Assembly: GCA_043585095.1 (NCBI GenBank)
Contig: CP121321.1
Span: 2,232,001-2,296,000 of the forward strand
Length of the DNA stretch: 64,000 nt
Source of the DNA: JANQIO01 sp043585095
Lineage (GTDB): Bacteria > Pseudomonadota > Gammaproteobacteria > Pseudomonadales > Halieaceae
Reading direction: 5' to 3'
Part shown: one piece after another, positions 60,565 to 64,000 of the stretch
Layout: each line of letters starts with the position of its first letter
Numbering within the stretch: the stretch's first letter is position 1
Position numbers and translations under genes: made by a program
The notes under the pieces: generated by a model
The model's input: the letters and a program-made list of their open reading frames with translations, nothing else
What the model was told of the DNA's origin: nothing
Database searches by the model: none

Positions 60565-62007
60565 ATGGACAGCGTTGCAGAGATCAGCCGCCGCCTGCAA
60601 AGCGGCGAGGTTTCCAGTGTCGAGATCACCCGAGAGTGTCTGTCTCGGATTGCCGAGCATAATCCCGCCCTGAATGCGGTAATTACCGCGACGGAGCCAC
60701 AGGCACTCGCCGAGGCGGAGGCCGCCGACGCTCGTCGAGCCGCGGGTAACGCCGGCGCGCTGACCGGCGTTCCCATTCTTCATAAAGACATTTTTTGCAC
60801 GGCCGGCATCCGCACCAGTTGCGCATCAAAAATGCTGGATAACTTTATTCCGCCCTACGACGCTACCGCGGTCAGCCGCCTGCGCAGCGCGGGTATGGTC
60901 TCACTTGGCAAAACCAATCTGGATGAATTTGCGATGGGCTCGTCCAACGAGACCAGTTTCTACGGCGCGGTGCACAATCCATGGGACTTTGAACGCGTAC
61001 CCGGTGGATCATCCGGCGGATCTGCCGCAGCGGTCGCTGCTGGCTTTGCCCCAGCGGCAACCGGCACCGATACGGGTGGCTCCATTCGTCAGCCTGCTGC
61101 GCTATGCGGTATTACCGGCTTAAAGCCAACCTACGGGCGCGTATCCAGACTGGGCATGATTGCCTTTGCTTCCAGCCTTGACCAGGGCGGCCCTATGGCC
61201 GGCAGCGCAGAGGACTGCGCACTCCTGCTCGAAGCCATGGCGGGTTTTGATGCCGCTGACTCCACCTCCGTAGACCGCCCTGTCGACTCCTATCACCGAC
61301 ATATAACGGCAGACATTCGCGGGCTCAAAATCGGCTTGCCCGCCGAGTACTTTGGCGATGGGCTGGACGCCGGCATTGAGAGCACCGTGCGTGCCGCGCT
61401 TGCAACGCTGGAATCGATGGGCGCGGAGCTCGTGGAAATATCCCTACCCCACAGTCATCTTGCTGTCCCGGCTTATTACGTGATCGCGCCCGCTGAGGCA
61501 TCCACCAATCTGTCTCGCTACGATGGCGTTCGCTACGGGCATCGCTGCGAAGATCCAGCCGACCTGAATGATCTCTATACGCGAACCCGCGAGGAAGGCT
61601 TTGGAGATGAAGTAAAGCGCCGGATTCTCGTGGGCACCTATGCACTGTCGGCGGGTTACTACGATGCTTACTACCGCAAGGCACAGCAGATCAGACGGTT
61701 GATTCAGCAAGACTTTCTAAGCGCGTTTGAGAACGTCGATGTCATCATGAGCCCCACCACACCTCATACGGCTTGGAAACTGGGTGAAAAAACCAATGAC
61801 CCTGTTGCCATGTACCTGGAGGACATCTATACGCTGTCAATTAATCTCGCGGGCTTACCTGGGCTTTCTATGCCGGCAGGTTTCAGCGAAGGCTTACCGG
61901 TAGGCGTGCAGATCATCGGCCCACATTTTGGTGAACAGCGCCTGCTCAACGTCGCTCACCAATTCCAGACCGCCACCGACTGGCACTTACAGAGGCCCAT
62001 GCTATGA
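60565..62007 (+). CDS. gatA: Asp-tRNA(Asn)/Glu-tRNA(Gln) amidotransferase subunit A
   Basis: 480-aa amidase-signature protein that releases ammonia from glutamine. Catalytic Lys in PILHKDIFCT, cis-Ser and nucleophilic Ser in GGSSGGSAAAVAAGF and TGTDTGGSIRQPAA. Full length. Overlaps gatB by four bases (ATGA). Confidence 0.97.
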   Translation: MDSVAEISRRLQSGEVSSVEITRECLSRIAEHNPALNAVITATEPQALAEAEAADARRAAGNAGALTGVPILHKDIFCTAGIRTSCASKMLDNFIPPYDATAVSRLRSAGMVSLGKTNLDEFAMGSSNETSFYGAVHNPWDFERVPGGSSGGSAAAVAAGFAPAATGTDTGGSIRQPAALCGITGLKPTYGRVSRLGMIAFASSLDQGGPMAGSAEDCALLLEAMAGFDAADSTSVDRPVDSYHRHITADIRGLKIGLPAEYFGDGLDAGIESTVRAALATLESMGAELVEISLPHSHLAVPAYYVIAPAEASTNLSRYDGVRYGHRCEDPADLNDLYTRTREEGFGDEVKRRILVGTYALSAGYYDAYYRKAQQIRRLIQQDFLSAFENVDVIMSPTTPHTAWKLGEKTNDPVAMYLEDIYTLSINLAGLPGLSMPAGFSEGLPVGVQIIGPHFGEQRLLNVAHQFQTATDWHLQRPML

Positions 62008-63464
62008 GCGACAGCCGCTGGGAAACGGTCATAGGGCTGGAAGTGCACGTGCAGCTGGCCACTGACTCCAAGATTTTCTCTGGCAGCCCGACGGCCTTCG
62101 GTGCTAGCCCCAATACTCAGGCTAGCGCTGTAGACCTTGCTATGCCCGGCATGCTCCCGGTTCTGAATGAAAAGGCGGTGCGCTACGCGGTGATGTTTGG
62201 ACTTGCCATCGGTGCTGAGCTAGGCAAAAGATCGGTATTTGATCGCAAAAATTACTTCTATCCCGATCTGCCAAAGGGCTATCAAATATCCCAGTTTGAG
62301 CACCCCATCGTGGGCCGTGGAGAAGTGGCAATTCAGCTAGAATCAGGTAGCCGCAGCATTGGTGTAACGCGCGCGCACCTTGAAGAGGATGCTGGCAAAT
62401 CCCTTCATGAGGATTTCCACGGCATGAGTGGAATCGACTTGAACCGAGCAGGCACGCCACTGCTGGAAATCGTTTCAGAACCGGAGCTACGCTCCGCCGA
62501 CGAGGCGGTTGCTTACCTCAAAACCATTCATTCCTTGATCACCTATCTGGGGATATCCGACGGCAATATGTCGCAGGGTTCCATGCGCTGTGACGTGAAT
62601 ATTTCCCTGCGCCCGCGCGGAGCCGAAACCTTTGGTATCCGCACGGAAATCAAAAACGTCAACTCTTTCCGCTTTGTGGAAAAAGCGATTCGGGTAGAGA
62701 CCGAGCGCCAAATGGATATTCTGGAAGACGGTGGCAGCATCGTGCAGGAAACACGGCTCTATGATGCCGAGAAGAATGAAACGCGGCCTATGCGCAGCAA
62801 AGAGGTTGCCAATGACTACCGCTATTTCCCTGAGCCTGACCTGCTTCCTGTAGAGATTGACGACGATTACATTGCAACACTAAAGGACTCGCTACCCGAG
62901 CTTCCCGAAGCCAAGCGCACGCGCTTTCAGCGAGACTACGGTCTCAGCGCCTACGATGCCGCCGTACTCTGCGAGCAGCGCGAGATTGCCGACTATTTTG
63001 AAGTTGCCGCTAAAGCATCCGGCGACGCGAAATCATCGGCCAACTGGGTACAAGTCGAACTGTTAGGTGCACTCAATAAGCGCGATATGGGCTTTGCAGA
63101 GAACCCGGTGCCGGCAGCAGAACTAGGTGTGCTCATTGCGCGAATCAATGACAACACGCTGTCTGGGAAAATCGCCAAGCAGGTATTCGAGCTTTTGTGG
63201 GATAGTGATGATCGCGTCGACGCAATAATCGAAGCTCAGGGATTCAAACAGGTCAGTGATAGCGGCGCGCTTGAGGCTATGGTTAATGAAGTCGTGGGTG
63301 CCAACCCGGATCAGGTGCAGCAATACCTGGCGGCGGACGAGGGAAAGCGCAAGAAGTTACTGGGCTTTTTCGTTGGGCAAATCATGAAAGCGTCCAAGGG
63401 ACAGGCCAACCCGAAGCTGGTCAATGAAATTTTACTGCAACGCTTGCAGCAAGAAGAAGGTTAG
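62004..63464 (+). CDS. gatB: Asp-tRNA(Asn)/Glu-tRNA(Gln) amidotransferase subunit B
   Basis: 486-aa GatB. WETVIGLEVHVQLATDSKIFSG, YFYPDLPKGYQISQ, EEDAGKSLH and RCDVNISLRP are family motifs; the C-terminal YqeY-like domain (about 330-486) binds tRNA. It phosphorylates the mischarged aminoacyl group and amidates it. Last gene of gatCAB. Confidence 0.97.
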   Translation: MSDSRWETVIGLEVHVQLATDSKIFSGSPTAFGASPNTQASAVDLAMPGMLPVLNEKAVRYAVMFGLAIGAELGKRSVFDRKNYFYPDLPKGYQISQFEHPIVGRGEVAIQLESGSRSIGVTRAHLEEDAGKSLHEDFHGMSGIDLNRAGTPLLEIVSEPELRSADEAVAYLKTIHSLITYLGISDGNMSQGSMRCDVNISLRPRGAETFGIRTEIKNVNSFRFVEKAIRVETERQMDILEDGGSIVQETRLYDAEKNETRPMRSKEVANDYRYFPEPDLLPVEIDDDYIATLKDSLPELPEAKRTRFQRDYGLSAYDAAVLCEQREIADYFEVAAKASGDAKSSANWVQVELLGALNKRDMGFAENPVPAAELGVLIARINDNTLSGKIAKQVFELLWDSDDRVDAIIEAQGFKQVSDSGALEAMVNEVVGANPDQVQQYLAADEGKRKKLLGFFVGQIMKASKGQANPKLVNEILLQRLQQEEG

Positions 63465-63545
63465 CTTTGGGCTACCAAACCCGGGCAGTAAGACAGAAAT
63501 AACTTAGCCGGTCCTCCGAAAACTGCACCGGCAAACGGAGTAATA

Positions 63546-63842
63546 ATGCGTAAAGATAAAGAGAAGGTACTCGACGAAGTCTGGACCGAAGAGCGAGTAA
63601 AAAGTTTTCTGTCTGTGCGCTCCCACGACGACGTGGCAGAGGATTTCCACATGTTGCTCAAGGCGTACCAGAGCATGCGTGCCGAGGACTTTGCCAAATT
63701 CGTGAACTTTTTTACCGGCGACGGCCGCAGCCTCAATGCCACCAATCCAGCGGGTCAGACGGTGCTAAGCATCGTCAAGCAACATCGCCGCTCCGGCGAC
63801 TATGCGGAGATACTGCTAGCCGCTGGTGCGACAGACGCGTAA
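63546..63842 (+). CDS. PA4642-family small protein
   Basis: 98-aa soluble protein of unknown function. DEVWTEERVKSFLSVRSHDDVAEDFHMLLKAYQSMRAEDFAKFVNFF matches, as I recall it, the small Pseudomonas protein PA4642, and the C-terminal NATNPAGQTVLSIVKQHRRSGDYAEILLAAGA looks like a single ankyrin-like unit. A GGAG element lies about ten bases before the ATG. It follows gatB by 81 bases and may be cotranscribed. Confidence 0.7.
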   Translation: MRKDKEKVLDEVWTEERVKSFLSVRSHDDVAEDFHMLLKAYQSMRAEDFAKFVNFFTGDGRSLNATNPAGQTVLSIVKQHRRSGDYAEILLAAGATDA

Positions 63843-63890
63843 GGCACTACCGCCAGGGTAGTTGTGTCGCAACCCACTACCGCAGACCGT

Positions 63891-64000
63891 TCAGTACTTG
63901 CGCTCGCCGCGGAATTTTTCGCGATTGCGCTGCTTCGCGTCCTCGCCTTTCTTCAGCAGAACGTAGCACGCGCCCGTACCGCCATGTCCCGGCTGGGCGG
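63891..64000 (-). CDS. Smr-domain endonuclease-like protein (partial, C-terminus)
   Basis: The reverse strand encodes the last 35 residues of a Smr-domain protein: QPGHGGTGACYVLLKKGED followed by a basic tail (AKQRNREKFRGERKY). GHGGTGA-x-YVLL is the end of the Smr (MutS2-type) nuclease domain as in YdaL/SmrA. The rest lies beyond the right edge. Confidence 0.8.
   Translation of the reverse strand, partial: AQPGHGGTGACYVLLKKGEDAKQRNREKFRGERKY

Overview
The window looks like chromosomal DNA of a marine-type gammaproteobacterium, perhaps a member of the Halieaceae/OM60-NOR5 group or a relative (inference from gene content and order). From about 34.1 kb to the right edge the order is the classic gammaproteobacterial housekeeping block: zapE, zapG, nif3, algW/degS, hisD-hisG-ibaG, mlaC, yrbG, kdsD-kdsC-lptA-lptB-rpoN-hpf-ptsN-rapZ-npr-mgtE, darP, yhdP, rng, maf, mreDCB and gatCAB. 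From memory this is largely collinear with the equivalent Pseudomonas aeruginosa region. Several usual members are missing: murA between ibaG and hisG, mlaF/E/D/B beside mlaC, lptC between kdsC and lptA, and tldD between darP and yhdP.

The left half (1-34.1 kb) is an accessory locus for an unusual cell-surface lipid. Its right part (22.4-34.1 kb) holds a near-complete set of bacterial sphingolipid genes: a dedicated acyl carrier protein, a serine palmitoyltransferase-type alpha-oxoamine synthase, a MurA, a calcineurin-type phosphoesterase, a MobA-like nucleotidyltransferase, a GNAT-type bacterial ceramide synthase candidate, a fatty-acyl-AMP ligase/acyl-ACP synthetase, a CerR-like reductase, a fatty acid 2-hydroxylase and two LpxL-like acyltransferases. 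Immediately upstream are LptF, LptG and an MsbA-type ABC exporter, which could move the finished lipid.

The left part (1-17.1 kb) is rich in decorating enzymes: four SULT-type sulfotransferases, three GT8-like glycosyltransferases, two of the three ELM1/GtrOC1-like glycosyltransferases (the third lies at 21.2-22.4 kb), one GT2, two 2OG-Fe(II) oxygenases, an O-antigen-ligase-like membrane protein and a phosphopantetheinyl transferase. It also has a tight operon pairing a diacylglycerol/ceramide-kinase-type enzyme with a Tam41-like cytidylyltransferase-type protein. My reading, which is inference, is a pathway for a sulfated, glycosylated, possibly 2-hydroxylated sphingolipid. The phosphorylated or CDP-activated ceramide intermediate is the least certain and most interesting step.

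Smaller observations include several short tandem-repeat arrays at gene boundaries, two of which begin on the stop codon of a gene, and an mreC reading frame whose conserved N-terminus begins at an ATC codon. No tRNA, rRNA, CRISPR array, insertion sequence or phage gene was recognised.
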